Shown here one piece after another: positions 18,209 through 27,600 of a stretch of DNA of 41,202 bases. The DNA is from Halomonas colorata. Its GTDB lineage: Bacteria; Pseudomonadota; Gammaproteobacteria; Pseudomonadales; Halomonadaceae. The stretch is from assembly GCF_014897985.1 (NCBI RefSeq), contig NZ_JABUZA010000041.1, positions 1 to 41,202 on the forward strand, written 5' to 3'. The notes beneath the pieces were generated by a model, which saw nothing but the letters and a program-made list of their open reading frames with translations, ran no database searches and was not told where the DNA came from. The translations under genes and the position numbers were made by a program. Within the stretch, counting starts at the first letter, position 1. Every line of letters starts with the position of its first letter.

Positions 18209-19612
18209 ATGGTTTTTAGCACACCTGAATTTCTTCTTGTGTTTTTGCCCACTGTTTGGCTAATTTTTTTAATACTTTCAATCTATTCCTCCCAGCGTTT
18301 TCTACTTGGCTGGCTAGGCGCTGCTTCGCTGTTTTTTTACGCCGCGTGGGATATTACGCTTTTACCCTTATTACTTGCCAGCATTGGCGTTAACTACTGG
18401 CTGGCAGGCTATGTAAGCAGCCAACGCAAATATTGGTTATGGCTCGGCGTGGCCTTTAATCTTGGCTTGCTGGGTTGGTTTAAATACTCGGTCTTTTTAC
18501 TTTCGGTAGCCGACCTGCCCCCTCAATCGTTTAGTCCGCTGATATTGCCGTTAGGTATTTCTTTTTTTACCTTCCAACAAATTGCTTTTTTGGTAGATGT
18601 ACGCAGGGGGATCATTCAGCGCGGACCACTTTCGTTATACGGCGTGTTCGTTAGTTTTTTTCCTCAGCTGATTGCTGGACCTATCGTCCATTATCGCGAT
18701 CTAGCGCCTCAGTTAAGCCGTTTAACACCGCCAACTACTGCGGCTATTCGATGTGGTTTGCTGTTACTGGCGCTGGGTTTAGCTAAAAAGCTAATTATTG
18801 CCGATAACCTCGCCCCTTATGTTGATCAACTTTATAGCCTCCCTGCCGAGGCAATCGCGGCAGGTGATACCGTGATGGCTGGCTGGGCATATGGCTTGCA
18901 GCTTTACTTTGATTTTTCTGGCTATGCAGACATGGCGATTGGCCTGGCACTTTTGTTTGGCATTAAGCTACCCGAAAACTTTGCGTCGCCTTACAAAGCG
19001 CGAGATATCCAAGCCTTTTGGCGACGCTGGCATATTACCCTTTCAGGGTTTCTCCGTGACTATTTATATATTCCGCTAGGGGGTAGCCAACATGGCTTAC
19101 CTCGCCACCTGCTAGCGCTACTCGCTACCATGCTGCTAGGTGGATTATGGCATGGCGCAGGCTGGCAGTTTGTATTGTGGGGTGGGTTACATGGCAGCTT
19201 ACTCATATTAATGGTGGTATGGCAGCGGATTACTACTTTTCGGTTACCACTAGGCATCGGATGGGCATTGACTTTTATGGCTGTCATGCTGGCCTGGGTA
19301 CCTTTTCGTGCTGACAGCCTTGAACACACATGGGCCTTCTACTCGGCGCTTTCAATATGGCATTGGGGCGCCCTAGGCGAGCTGTTGAACGGTTTAAATC
19401 AGGGAGCTATGGGGTTACGCGCACCGGGCCTGCTAGTTATAGGGGCTACCTTTACCGTGTTAATCATGCCGAACAGCATGACATTAACCTCATGGCTTGC
19501 TCAATCACAGCGTCATTATTACCAAGGCGCCTTGGTAGGCGGGATTTTACTAGTGGTAACAAAAGCCATGCTGGACCTGCCTAGCCAGGCTTTCCTGTAT
19601 TTCAACTTTTAA
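18209..19612 (+). CDS. MBOAT-family O-acyltransferase (AlgI/DltB type)
   Basis: 467 residues, polytopic. The start MVFSTPEFLLVFLP is characteristic of AlgI-like proteins. I prefer this ATG over a GTG at 18194, which has no ribosome-binding site. Hallmarks include LPLGISFFTFQQIAFLVD, FPQLIAGPIVHY, FDFSGYADMAIGLAL, FWRRWHITLSGFLRDYLYIPLGG, and the catalytic pair in GLWHGAGW (His315) and GGLHG (His328). AlgI-type enzymes pass acetyl groups across the inner membrane to a periplasmic partner that modifies polysaccharide. The next gene encodes an SGNH-like protein, the expected partner. It is divergent from the Gtr cassette across a 191-nt gap. Confidence 0.95.
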   Translation: MVFSTPEFLLVFLPTVWLIFLILSIYSSQRFLLGWLGAASLFFYAAWDITLLPLLLASIGVNYWLAGYVSSQRKYWLWLGVAFNLGLLGWFKYSVFLLSVADLPPQSFSPLILPLGISFFTFQQIAFLVDVRRGIIQRGPLSLYGVFVSFFPQLIAGPIVHYRDLAPQLSRLTPPTTAAIRCGLLLLALGLAKKLIIADNLAPYVDQLYSLPAEAIAAGDTVMAGWAYGLQLYFDFSGYADMAIGLALLFGIKLPENFASPYKARDIQAFWRRWHITLSGFLRDYLYIPLGGSQHGLPRHLLALLATMLLGGLWHGAGWQFVLWGGLHGSLLILMVVWQRITTFRLPLGIGWALTFMAVMLAWVPFRADSLEHTWAFYSALSIWHWGALGELLNGLNQGAMGLRAPGLLVIGATFTVLIMPNSMTLTSWLAQSQRHYYQGALVGGILLVVTKAMLDLPSQAFLYFNF

Positions 19613-19642
19613 TCTTGCGTGGGCGATAAGTGAGTAACGAGC

Positions 19643-20635
19643 ATGGCTAGCTTTATTAAAGGAATAGTAGGCGGAAGCTTGATGGTCCTTTCGCTGTGGG
19701 TAGCACTGTGGGCTGGGCAATTGGGCAACGAGCATCCTAATAACGTATGGATTGCTGAAGCGATCACGTACAAGCAGGAGGCTGCCAGCGCGCTACCTTC
19801 CCCAAAGATTGTTGTGGTATCAGGCTCAGGTGCCATGTTTGGTATTAATAGCGGTGAGCTGGAGGCAGCCTACCATCTACCCGCCGTTAACCTGGGTGTA
19901 AATGCAGGCATTTCCTTACCGGTTATTTTGCACGAAGCTGTACCGGTCATTAAGCCAGGCGACTTAGTACTCCTCCCCCTTGAATACCCGCTTTATAACC
20001 GCGAGGAGACTATTTCCAGTTCGCTGGTTCATTGGGCAAATAGCCACCCTGAGACCTTCTTAGAACTGCCCCCAAAACGCGCGCTCAAGGTATTTGCACA
20101 AACCTCGTTTACACGCATTTTAGAAGGCTACAGGGGGGTTCCTGCCGATTTTTCCGTTAGCGGTGACTATGGTCCTCACAATCTGGATAGCCGAGGTGAT
20201 CAGTTGCATACAGCACGGGCATTACGCGAAGAGCGGCATTGGAACTTCTTAAACTCTTTGCCTGATGAAACCTATGGAGCGGCCTTGCAGCAAGGCAGTT
20301 TTGACTGGGCTCGTTTGCAACACTTTCGTGATGAGCTACTTATTCAGGGAGCCTGCCCTGTTTTCCTACCGCCACCGTTATTATGGCGACAGTCTTATAA
20401 GGATTCATCTTTAGAAGCCAATTTTTATGAGACGCTGCCCCAACGGGCGACGAGCGAAAGGCTTTTTTGGGTAGGAAAGCCATTCGAGGCAATGCGGGAA
20501 GCAAACGATTTCTTTGACACTAACTTTCATTTGGTAGATGAGGCGCGCTCAATATATACCCAACAGATTATCGGCTGGCTGGGTAGCCAACCGATGGCTG
20601 CATGCCAGCAGTTCTATCGAGCAAATCAGCGTTAG
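19643..20635 (+). CDS. SGNH-like periplasmic partner of the MBOAT acyltransferase
   Basis: 330 residues with one N-terminal membrane anchor (about 7-25). KIVVVSGSGAMFGINS (55-70) carries a candidate nucleophile Ser62, and DTNFHLVDEA (292-301) gives Asp292 and His296 in the D-x-x-x-H arrangement of AlgX/AlgJ-like SGNH enzymes. It would face the periplasm and transfer acetyl to a glycan. It starts 30 nt after the MBOAT stop, so the two form an operon. I do not recognise a closer named family; DUF1574-like proteins are possible relatives. The target could be the O-antigen or an exopolysaccharide. Confidence 0.8.
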   Translation: MASFIKGIVGGSLMVLSLWVALWAGQLGNEHPNNVWIAEAITYKQEAASALPSPKIVVVSGSGAMFGINSGELEAAYHLPAVNLGVNAGISLPVILHEAVPVIKPGDLVLLPLEYPLYNREETISSSLVHWANSHPETFLELPPKRALKVFAQTSFTRILEGYRGVPADFSVSGDYGPHNLDSRGDQLHTARALREERHWNFLNSLPDETYGAALQQGSFDWARLQHFRDELLIQGACPVFLPPPLLWRQSYKDSSLEANFYETLPQRATSERLFWVGKPFEAMREANDFFDTNFHLVDEARSIYTQQIIGWLGSQPMAACQQFYRANQR

Positions 20636-20680
20636 GCACGAAGCATTCCAAGAATACTATTAGTGGAAGAATCATTGAAA

Positions 20681-21799
20681 CTAGGGTTTAGGTATATGCT
20701 TAGCCACTAGTGATTGGATCGCCCGAGCGAAGTTGGCGGTCGCAAACCTTTCTGCACTTTGCCTGCATGTCAGTGGCTCAAAGGCACCTGCATCATGCTG
20801 CTTGCGCTCTTCAAATTCTTGAATACTTAATGCCAGCGCAGTACTGGTTTGCTCCTCAGCCCAAAGTGCGGTGACATTATTTAGCGTTGTTTCGGCTAGA
20901 CCACCTACACCGTAACCAATCACAGGCGCTCCCGCCGCCTGGGCTTCTACTGGCAAAATACCAAAATCTTCTTCCGCCATAAATATAAAGGCCTTGGTTC
21001 GCTCCAAATGATCAATTAACACGTCATCAGACTGGTACCCAAGCATTGTGACATTAGGCCCTGCCAGCGCAGCCAATTTGGCGTAGTCTGGACCATCGCC
21101 GATAACGATTAGTTGTTTATCGGGCATTTCGTTAAATGCTTCTATGACCAGATCAATACGTTTATAGGGGACCATCCGAGAAGCAGTCAGATAAAAGCTC
21201 TCTCTTGGCTGATCGTAACGGAATTTTTCTACTTCGACCGGCGGAAATATAACGTCGGACTCTCGTCGGTAACAGGCTTTAATGCGGCGCTGTATATAGC
21301 TTGAAATGGCTACAAAGTGATCAACACGCTGGGCACTTAAGTAATCCCACTGACGTAGACGATGCAACTGCCAGCGCATTACCCAGCTTATCAATCCCTT
21401 TTCTTTACCTGATTGGCGCAAATATTGATGCTGCATGTCCCATGCGTAGCGCATTGGGCTATAGCAGTAGCATATGTGAACCGCATTGGGATCGGATATC
21501 ACGCCTTTTGCTACGGCGTGACTACTCGACAAAATCAAGTCAAAGCCTTTGAGGTCGAACTGCTCTATCGCTAATGGCATTAGCGGCAGATAGTGGCGAT
21601 ACCAGCGGCGTGCGAGGGGCATACGCTGAATAAAACTGGTGTGGATAACGTGCCCCTGCAAAGCAGAAATAGCGCTTTTCTCAAGAAAATTAACCGTGGT
21701 AAATATTTCAGCTTGAGGGAAGCAGTTAAGCAACTCGGCAAGCGCTTTTTCAGCGCCCGCCCAAGTGGTTAGCCAATCATGAACAATGGCAACTTTCAT
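20681..21799 (-). CDS. GT4 glycosyltransferase, WbaZ/WbpZ-like (probable mannosyl/rhamnosyl transferase)
   Basis: 372 residues of GT-B fold. The N-terminal IVHDWLTTWAGAEKALAELL and HICYCYSPMRYAWDM are typical of the WbaZ/WbpZ group. The C-terminal half has TASRMVPYKRIDLVIEAF, VIGDGPDYAKL and the donor-binding EEDFGILPVEAQAAG with the E-x7-E spacing. Members use GDP-mannose or GDP-rhamnose in early steps of O-antigen assembly. It lies 15 nt after manC, with AGGAG at the manC stop, which fits the same operon. It converges on the SGNH-like gene with 45 nt between. Confidence 0.9.
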   Translation of the reverse strand: MKVAIVHDWLTTWAGAEKALAELLNCFPQAEIFTTVNFLEKSAISALQGHVIHTSFIQRMPLARRWYRHYLPLMPLAIEQFDLKGFDLILSSSHAVAKGVISDPNAVHICYCYSPMRYAWDMQHQYLRQSGKEKGLISWVMRWQLHRLRQWDYLSAQRVDHFVAISSYIQRRIKACYRRESDVIFPPVEVEKFRYDQPRESFYLTASRMVPYKRIDLVIEAFNEMPDKQLIVIGDGPDYAKLAALAGPNVTMLGYQSDDVLIDHLERTKAFIFMAEEDFGILPVEAQAAGAPVIGYGVGGLAETTLNNVTALWAEEQTSTALALSIQEFEERKQHDAGAFEPLTCRQSAERFATANFARAIQSLVAKHIPKP

Positions 21800-21814
21800 T
21801 ACAGCGGGTTGCTC

Positions 21815-23254
21815 CTATTCGCGCCCATACTTATCGTTATAGCGCACTATGTCGTCTTCACCTAAATAGGATCCGGTCTGCACTTCGATAAGTTTAAGAG
21901 GAATAACTCCCGGGTTTTCAAGGCGATGGACTGTACCCAGCGGAATGTAGGTCGACTCGTCTTCTGAGAGCAGAAAGCTGCGAAGATTAGCGGTATTGCC
22001 ATGGCCTTCGCCTTGCGTCACTTGAGCGGTCCCCTGTACGACTACCCAATGTTCCGCGCGGTGGTGATGCATTTGTAAGGAAAGCTTGCCGCCCGGCTTA
22101 ACCACAATCTCTTTCACTTGAAAGCTATCTGTTAACACCATGGTGCGATAGTGTCCCCAGGGGCGATAGATTCGCTGGTGTGATTGAAATTCCTTACGAC
22201 CAGCAGCTTTCAAGGCATTAACAATAAGCTTGGTATCCTGAGCCTGACGACGGTCGGCCACCAGAACAGCATCGTCAGTCTCGACGATCACCAGATTATC
22301 GACCCCCACAGCTGCAACAAGACGAGACTCGCTATAAACCAGACTGTTACGGGTTTGATGCAACATGACATCGCCATGAATGGCATTGCCATTTTCTTTA
22401 TCATCCACTGAGCGCAGTTCATGCAGCGCATCCCAGGCACCTATATCGCTCCAACCAGGTGACATGGGGATAACGGCTGCCTGATCAGTATGCTCCATTA
22501 CTGCATAATCAATGGACTCACTTCGACATTCAGCGAAGCATGCTTCGTCAATGCGCAGAAAATCCATGTCCTCAGTACGCGCTTCAAAAGCGGCCTGACA
22601 GCTTTGCAATATATCCGGTGCATATTGCCCAAGCGCTGCTAGAAAACTGCTAGCTTTAAACAGGAAAATTCCGCTATTCCATAGGTAGTCGCCGCTTTTT
22701 AAATAGTTTTCCGCCGCCTCTAAATTGGGTTTTTCAACAAAAGCTGCAACTAAAAACCCCTGTGTTAACGCCTGGCCTCTTTTGATATAGCCGTAGCCTG
22801 TATGCGGCGACGAAGGAGTAATGCCAAAGGTTACCAGCTTGCCTTCTTGACTCAGCATATGGCCCTGCTCGACGGCATGGGCAAAGGCTTCGGTATCTTT
22901 GATGACATGGTCTGCCGGCATAACCAGCAGCTCAGCATCAGGGTTGGCGGCACTTGCTGCCAAGGCAGCAAGTGCCAACGCGGGTGCTGTATTACGGCCA
23001 CACGGCTCTAAAATAATTGTGCTATCTTTAAGGCCGACCTGCTGCATTTGCTCTGCGACTAGAAAACGGTGTTCTTCATTACAAACAATGAGAGGTTCGC
23101 CTGAATTCGCAATGTCTTTTATGCGCAGCGCAGCTTCTTGCAGCAGGCTAACATCTTCTTTATGAAGATTTAAAAACTGCTTGGGATAATGTTCGCGTGA
23201 GACAGGCCATAAGCGTGAGCCTGAGCCTCCTGATAAAATGACAGGTAAAATCAT
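21815..23254 (-). CDS. manC: Mannose-1-phosphate guanylyltransferase/mannose-6-phosphate isomerase
   Basis: 479 residues, the type II bifunctional form. The nucleotidyltransferase signature GGSGSRLWPVSREHYPKQF spans 9-27. MPADHVIKD, GYGYIKRG and FVEKPN are further pyrophosphorylase motifs. The C-terminal cupin (about 370-475) has RPWGHYRTM, KPGGKLSLQMHHHRAEHW and LGTVHRLENPG, with the metal-binding histidines of the isomerase. It supplies GDP-mannose to Gmd and to mannosyltransferases. A strong AAGGAGG precedes the ATG. Whether the isomerase activity is retained cannot be told. Close names are cpsB, algA and wbpW. Confidence 0.96.
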   Translation of the reverse strand: MILPVILSGGSGSRLWPVSREHYPKQFLNLHKEDVSLLQEAALRIKDIANSGEPLIVCNEEHRFLVAEQMQQVGLKDSTIILEPCGRNTAPALALAALAASAANPDAELLVMPADHVIKDTEAFAHAVEQGHMLSQEGKLVTFGITPSSPHTGYGYIKRGQALTQGFLVAAFVEKPNLEAAENYLKSGDYLWNSGIFLFKASSFLAALGQYAPDILQSCQAAFEARTEDMDFLRIDEACFAECRSESIDYAVMEHTDQAAVIPMSPGWSDIGAWDALHELRSVDDKENGNAIHGDVMLHQTRNSLVYSESRLVAAVGVDNLVIVETDDAVLVADRRQAQDTKLIVNALKAAGRKEFQSHQRIYRPWGHYRTMVLTDSFQVKEIVVKPGGKLSLQMHHHRAEHWVVVQGTAQVTQGEGHGNTANLRSFLLSEDESTYIPLGTVHRLENPGVIPLKLIEVQTGSYLGEDDIVRYNDKYGRE

Positions 23255-23382
23255 TATTCCTCCTTGAGATAAGACATGGGGGGAGATTACTACTCTACCC
23301 AGTCTTTCTTTATAACCTGACTAAAACGCGCCGATTATTCCAAAACGCGATATTTAACTTAATGCACTGAAATACTTATAAT

Positions 23383-24759
23383 TTATGGCTGGCCATTAAC
23401 GAATCCGCGCGTTAGCGTCATAATTAATATTTTCAAATCAAAACCTAGCGACCAGCGTTCAATATAATATAGGTCGTATTCAACGCGCTTCTCCATTAGC
23501 TTAACATCATCAGTGATGCCTCGCAGTCCATTCACCTGTGCCCAGCCTGTCATACCGGGCTTGACGCGATGCCTTTGCATATAGATATCGATATGATCTT
23601 TATAATGATCGTTATGGTCCATGGCGTGCGGCCTTGGCCCTACCAGCGACATGCGCCCTTGAAGAACATTGTATAGCTGAGGCAACTCATCCAGGCTAGT
23701 ACGGCGTAAAAAACGGCCAACAGGGGTAACACGCTCATCAATAAGTGAAGCCTGCTTGGTGACGGAACTCTCGTGCAGATGCATCGTTCTAAATTTATAT
23801 ATTCTAAAGCGTTTTCCATCTAGACCATGGCGCTCCTGTTTAAAAAGAACAGGCCCACCCATTTTCCAGCGTATGGCAATTGCCACGGCAAGCATCACAG
23901 GACTAAACAGAATAAATAGCACAAGCCCCAGCACCCGATCCTCCAACGCTTTGATAAACCGCATAGGGCCATTTAAAGGAGTGTAATTTAGCTCTAACGA
24001 ATAGAGACCTGCGACTTGCGTAATTCGGTGGTTCAACAAACGGATATCGGGCAAGTCAGGAAAAAACCGTATGCTAGTCGGGATTCCCGCGAGAAGCCGC
24101 ATCAGATGGCGTACACGGTTGCCCTGAACCAGCGGATACCCTAACCAGATTTCATCAAAATCACGCTGAAAGATATTTGCTTTAGCAAACGCCGCCATTT
24201 TATGAAAAAACGTAGCATCGTCTTGGTCAATATAATGCCCTACTATGATGTAACCGGCGTGGGGCGTTTCAACAACTTTCTCTTCCAATAGTGCAATATT
24301 GTCTTTTTTACCGATTAGCAACACGCGTTTAAGGTTGTGCCCCTTGGCACGCAGACGTCGTAAGTAACCATAAAGCAAGGTGCGCATTATGCTGCCGATA
24401 ATGAGTACTGCCAAGGCTGAAACGCCCATCCACAACCGCGAGAAACTTTGCGTTTCTTGAATAGCCACCAACAGCAAGCTTAGCAGCCCTAACGTGGCTA
24501 TCCAGGCGGCTAGGTAAATACCCAACATGTTGTACAAACTACGACCGCGCCACGGCTGATAGAGCCCTATCATCTCCCCAACGGCGGGCAGCAGTAGGCT
24601 ACCGATCAAGATTAGGAAGAGGTAATCATTGCCCTCTACATCAACATGCGGCATCAGCCACAGCACAATAAGAGCAACACCCGTGGCTATACCTGCATCA
24701 AAGCAGCGCATGGCGCGCCGCAACCATTCATTGCCTTGACTTGTCCTTATAACGGCCAT
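23383..24759 (-). CDS. Undecaprenyl-phosphate sugar phosphotransferase (WcaJ/PssY-like)
   Basis: 458 residues of the long polyprenyl-phosphate hexose-1-phosphate transferase class. The N-terminal part has about four membrane helices and a Rossmann-like middle region (LIGKKDNIALLEEKV). One further helix (about 280-300) precedes the catalytic domain. That domain shows KQERHGLDGKRFRIYKFRTM, SLDELPQLYNVLQGRMSLVG and GPRPHAMDHN, then YMQRHRVKPGMTGWAQVNG. It starts a lipid-linked oligosaccharide by placing a sugar-1-phosphate, often glucose, on undecaprenyl phosphate. It begins only 9 nt after the tolC-type stop, so it belongs to the secretion operon. The manC gene follows after 128 nt. Confidence 0.92.
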   Translation of the reverse strand: MAVIRTSQGNEWLRRAMRCFDAGIATGVALIVLWLMPHVDVEGNDYLFLILIGSLLLPAVGEMIGLYQPWRGRSLYNMLGIYLAAWIATLGLLSLLLVAIQETQSFSRLWMGVSALAVLIIGSIMRTLLYGYLRRLRAKGHNLKRVLLIGKKDNIALLEEKVVETPHAGYIIVGHYIDQDDATFFHKMAAFAKANIFQRDFDEIWLGYPLVQGNRVRHLMRLLAGIPTSIRFFPDLPDIRLLNHRITQVAGLYSLELNYTPLNGPMRFIKALEDRVLGLVLFILFSPVMLAVAIAIRWKMGGPVLFKQERHGLDGKRFRIYKFRTMHLHESSVTKQASLIDERVTPVGRFLRRTSLDELPQLYNVLQGRMSLVGPRPHAMDHNDHYKDHIDIYMQRHRVKPGMTGWAQVNGLRGITDDVKLMEKRVEYDLYYIERWSLGFDLKILIMTLTRGFVNGQP

Positions 24760-24768
24760 AGATGCTGA

Positions 24769-26220
24769 TTACCGGGCTACCTGTACGGACGTAGACATCG
24801 AGGCCAATAGCGCCATGATGCGATCCAAGTCTTGACCCTCCAGACCGCCCACGGCGGAATGCAGCGCCAGCATGTCCAGAGCATAATTACCTACCGTATC
24901 GACATACTGAATACGCTGGTCGTAGAAGCTTGCGCGAGCATCCAGGACATCCACCAGATCACGTAGACCTAGTTGCTCTCCTTTTTCTGCCGCCTCCAGA
25001 AATAGCTGCCCTGAGGCAATTGCCTGATTTAGAGCTTCCAACCGACGCTGGCCGCCATTCAGTGCACGAATGCGGCGGCGAACTTCCTGTATTGCCAAGT
25101 TGCGTTCATTATCAACCGTAGCCTGACCTGCTTCAATGCGTCTTTCACCCTGGCGCACGCTGGCATTAGTATAACCACCGCGATAAATAGGCACGCTCAG
25201 CTCAACGCCAGCTCGGTAGTCCTCACTTTCACGCACTGGATCATCACTACTGCGATCGGAGTAGCTGAGGTTCAGGTTAAGCTCCGGATAGTAGCCAGCG
25301 CGCCTTACACCGGTATCTGCCTGGGCAATTTTCTGTTGTTCAGTTGCAAGCAGAACACTCAGGTTTTGTCCTGTACGCGCCAGCCATTGCTCGACATCAC
25401 CAATCTCGTCATTTAGCGTTACGCTGGATAGCTCGCCCGGCGAGCTGCTTTTGAAAGAAGGCATCACGCCTGTCAGGCGTTCCAGCTCACTAAGCGCATT
25501 GTCCAGTTCGTTTTCTGCTTCTACAGCGTCTGAAACAGCCTGATCATAACGGGATTGAGCCTCAAGCAGATCAACGCGGTTTCCCACGCCCAGATCAAAA
25601 GCGCGACTTGCCTGGCGCACCTGCAAATCAAGCGATTCCTGCTGGGCTTCCAGCAAGCCTGAACGCTGAGCCGCCAAATAAGCTTTTATGTACGCTTCGC
25701 TGACTTGCATTGCAAGTTCTTGCTCGATCACGGCTAACTGAAGCTCAGCAGCGCTTACCTGGGCGCCTGCTACATCGACGCTACGCCAACGCTCAAGACT
25801 AAAGAGCGGCTGCTGGAGCTGGATTTGCCAGTACGTTTCGTCTATCTCACCAGGCCGCTGGGTGTTACCAAACTCATCTATCTCTTCAACCGTTTGAACA
25901 TTGGTTGAGTCTTGCCACAAGTATCCGCCCGTAGCGGTCACCTGGGGCAACAACCGTGAGCGCGCCATGGGAATTTCTTCGCGCGTGGCTTCAAGCTCAA
26001 ACCGCTGGCGTGACAGATCCGAGTCGTGCTCCAAGGCACGAACGAACAGGCCTGGCAAAGAGGGCAGCGTTCCGGGCTCACCGGTGGCATCGGTCAGCGC
26101 TTCGAATTCGTTCAATGACTGCTGATCAACCGGCACGTCGCTTTGCGAGAATGCTACATGGCTGAATAAAGCAACCGCAATGGTCAGCGCACTTAAGGTA
26201 AAGCGTGGCGTCCGTGTCAT
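24769..26220 (-). CDS. TolC-family outer membrane channel of the type I system
   Basis: 483 residues with a Sec signal peptide (hydrophobic core about 8-22, likely cut near VAFSQ). Two outer membrane efflux repeats are visible. The first includes ARSRLLPQVTATGGYLW and SEAYIKAYLAAQR with RAFDLGVGNRVDLLEAQSRY. The second includes AGYYPELNLNLSYSDR, GVELSVPIYRGGYTNASVRQ and GLRDLVDVLDARASFYDQR. It gives the trimeric exit duct across the outer membrane. Its ATG overlaps the HlyD stop (TAATG) with GGGAGG upstream, so translation is coupled. A dedicated TolC copy inside the operon suggests a self-contained exporter. Confidence 0.95.
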   Translation of the reverse strand: MTRTPRFTLSALTIAVALFSHVAFSQSDVPVDQQSLNEFEALTDATGEPGTLPSLPGLFVRALEHDSDLSRQRFELEATREEIPMARSRLLPQVTATGGYLWQDSTNVQTVEEIDEFGNTQRPGEIDETYWQIQLQQPLFSLERWRSVDVAGAQVSAAELQLAVIEQELAMQVSEAYIKAYLAAQRSGLLEAQQESLDLQVRQASRAFDLGVGNRVDLLEAQSRYDQAVSDAVEAENELDNALSELERLTGVMPSFKSSSPGELSSVTLNDEIGDVEQWLARTGQNLSVLLATEQQKIAQADTGVRRAGYYPELNLNLSYSDRSSDDPVRESEDYRAGVELSVPIYRGGYTNASVRQGERRIEAGQATVDNERNLAIQEVRRRIRALNGGQRRLEALNQAIASGQLFLEAAEKGEQLGLRDLVDVLDARASFYDQRIQYVDTVGNYALDMLALHSAVGGLEGQDLDRIMALLASMSTSVQVAR

Positions 26221-27599
26221 TAGTCCTCCCGGATAGCGCGAGCCAGCATATCGGTAACAGGCTTGGCAATGTAGCTGGCAAAGGTACGCTCACCCGTACG
26301 AATCATCACTTCGGCTGGCATGCCGGACAGCAACTGCATCTGTTCGGTCATATCTTCGCGCCCAGATTCCGTGACGCGAATGCGCGTCTTGTAATAGCGC
26401 TGGCCGGTTGCTTCATCTTCAAAGCTATCGGCACTAATATGGATAATTTCGCCATCGATGATATTCGTCAGGCGCTGGTTGAACGCGGAGAAACGAATTT
26501 CGGCGAGCTGGCCCAAAAACAGGTTATCGATATCGCGCGTGGGCACGCGGGCTTCGACCACGAACCCGTCATTGGAAGGTACAACGTCCATGATGGGATC
26601 GCCTGGGCGGATCACCGCGCCAACGGTATGCACCTGCTGGCCTACGATGGTACCAGAGACAGGCGCGCTTACCACGGTCCGATTCACTTGGTCGGTCAGC
26701 GAAGTGATACGCTCTTCCGCTTCGGCGATCTGCGACTGAGCGTTACGCAACTGCTCACCCACTTCAGCCTGAAACTCCTGCTGAGTAGTCTCTTTTTGCA
26801 TGCGGTTTTCGCTTATCTGCGAACGCAGCTGAGCCATATTGGCCTGGAACTCAGCATTGTCACCTTCGTATTGCAGAATCTGGCGCTCAAGCTCACGCAG
26901 GCGCTGGTTATCACCCAGCCCTTCACGGTAGAGCGAACGGAAGTCTTCGGCTTCAGAGCGCAGCGAGCTGATGCGCTGGTTATTGACCCGACGGCGGGAC
27001 TCCAGACCATCAATCTGCTCTTGCATCTGAACGATCTGCTCATCCATAGCTTCCATGGTACTGATAAGCGACTGGCGGCGGGCCTGAAAGAGGCCTTGCT
27101 GCACGGCGGTCACTTGCTGAACACGCTCGTTATCTACAGAGCTGAGCTCTTCGGGCATTTCTAGCAGCTCTGCCCCTTGCTGTTCTGCCAGCAAACGCGC
27201 TTCCATTGCCCGATTGATGTAATACTGAGACTGGGCAATTTCCAGCTGTGAACGCACTTGGGTGTCGCTCAGTACCACCAGCGGCTGGCCGGCTTCTACC
27301 TGGTCACCGTCAGAGACCAGCAGTTCGCGCACGATACCGCCTTCAAGATGCTGAACGGTGCGCTTGAATGACTCCATCGATACATTGCCTGGTGCGACAA
27401 CGGCAACGGCCAAAGAGGCGGTCACCGACCATAATATGAAGCCGCCTAGCGCAATAATTAAAATCGCATAACCCAGCTTGCGATAGCCCTTATCGCTGGT
27501 GGGCAACACTTCCTGGGCCTCACCATCAATAGTGGCCGGTCCCTGAGGGGTTACATCAATTTCGTTTTTCGCAGGAAGTTGATCTTTATGCTTGCTCAT
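26220..27599 (-). CDS. HlyD/PrtE-type membrane fusion protein
   Basis: 459 residues from the preferred ATG at 27599. GAGGAG lies 7 nt before it, inside the end of the ABC transporter gene. A longer frame from 27632 lacks such a site. One membrane helix (about 41-62, AILIIALGGFILWSV) follows a short cytosolic tail. The lipoyl half-motif GGIVRELLVSDGDQVEAGQP is followed by a long periplasmic coiled coil (about 120-290) and the second half VSAPVSGTIVGQQVHTVGAV. The C-terminal domain (PAEVMIRTGERTFASYI) is typical of type I adaptors. It links the inner membrane ABC protein with the TolC-type channel. Confidence 0.95.
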   Translation of the reverse strand: MSKHKDQLPAKNEIDVTPQGPATIDGEAQEVLPTSDKGYRKLGYAILIIALGGFILWSVTASLAVAVVAPGNVSMESFKRTVQHLEGGIVRELLVSDGDQVEAGQPLVVLSDTQVRSQLEIAQSQYYINRAMEARLLAEQQGAELLEMPEELSSVDNERVQQVTAVQQGLFQARRQSLISTMEAMDEQIVQMQEQIDGLESRRRVNNQRISSLRSEAEDFRSLYREGLGDNQRLRELERQILQYEGDNAEFQANMAQLRSQISENRMQKETTQQEFQAEVGEQLRNAQSQIAEAEERITSLTDQVNRTVVSAPVSGTIVGQQVHTVGAVIRPGDPIMDVVPSNDGFVVEARVPTRDIDNLFLGQLAEIRFSAFNQRLTNIIDGEIIHISADSFEDEATGQRYYKTRIRVTESGREDMTEQMQLLSGMPAEVMIRTGERTFASYIAKPVTDMLARAIRED

Positions 27600-27600
27600 A

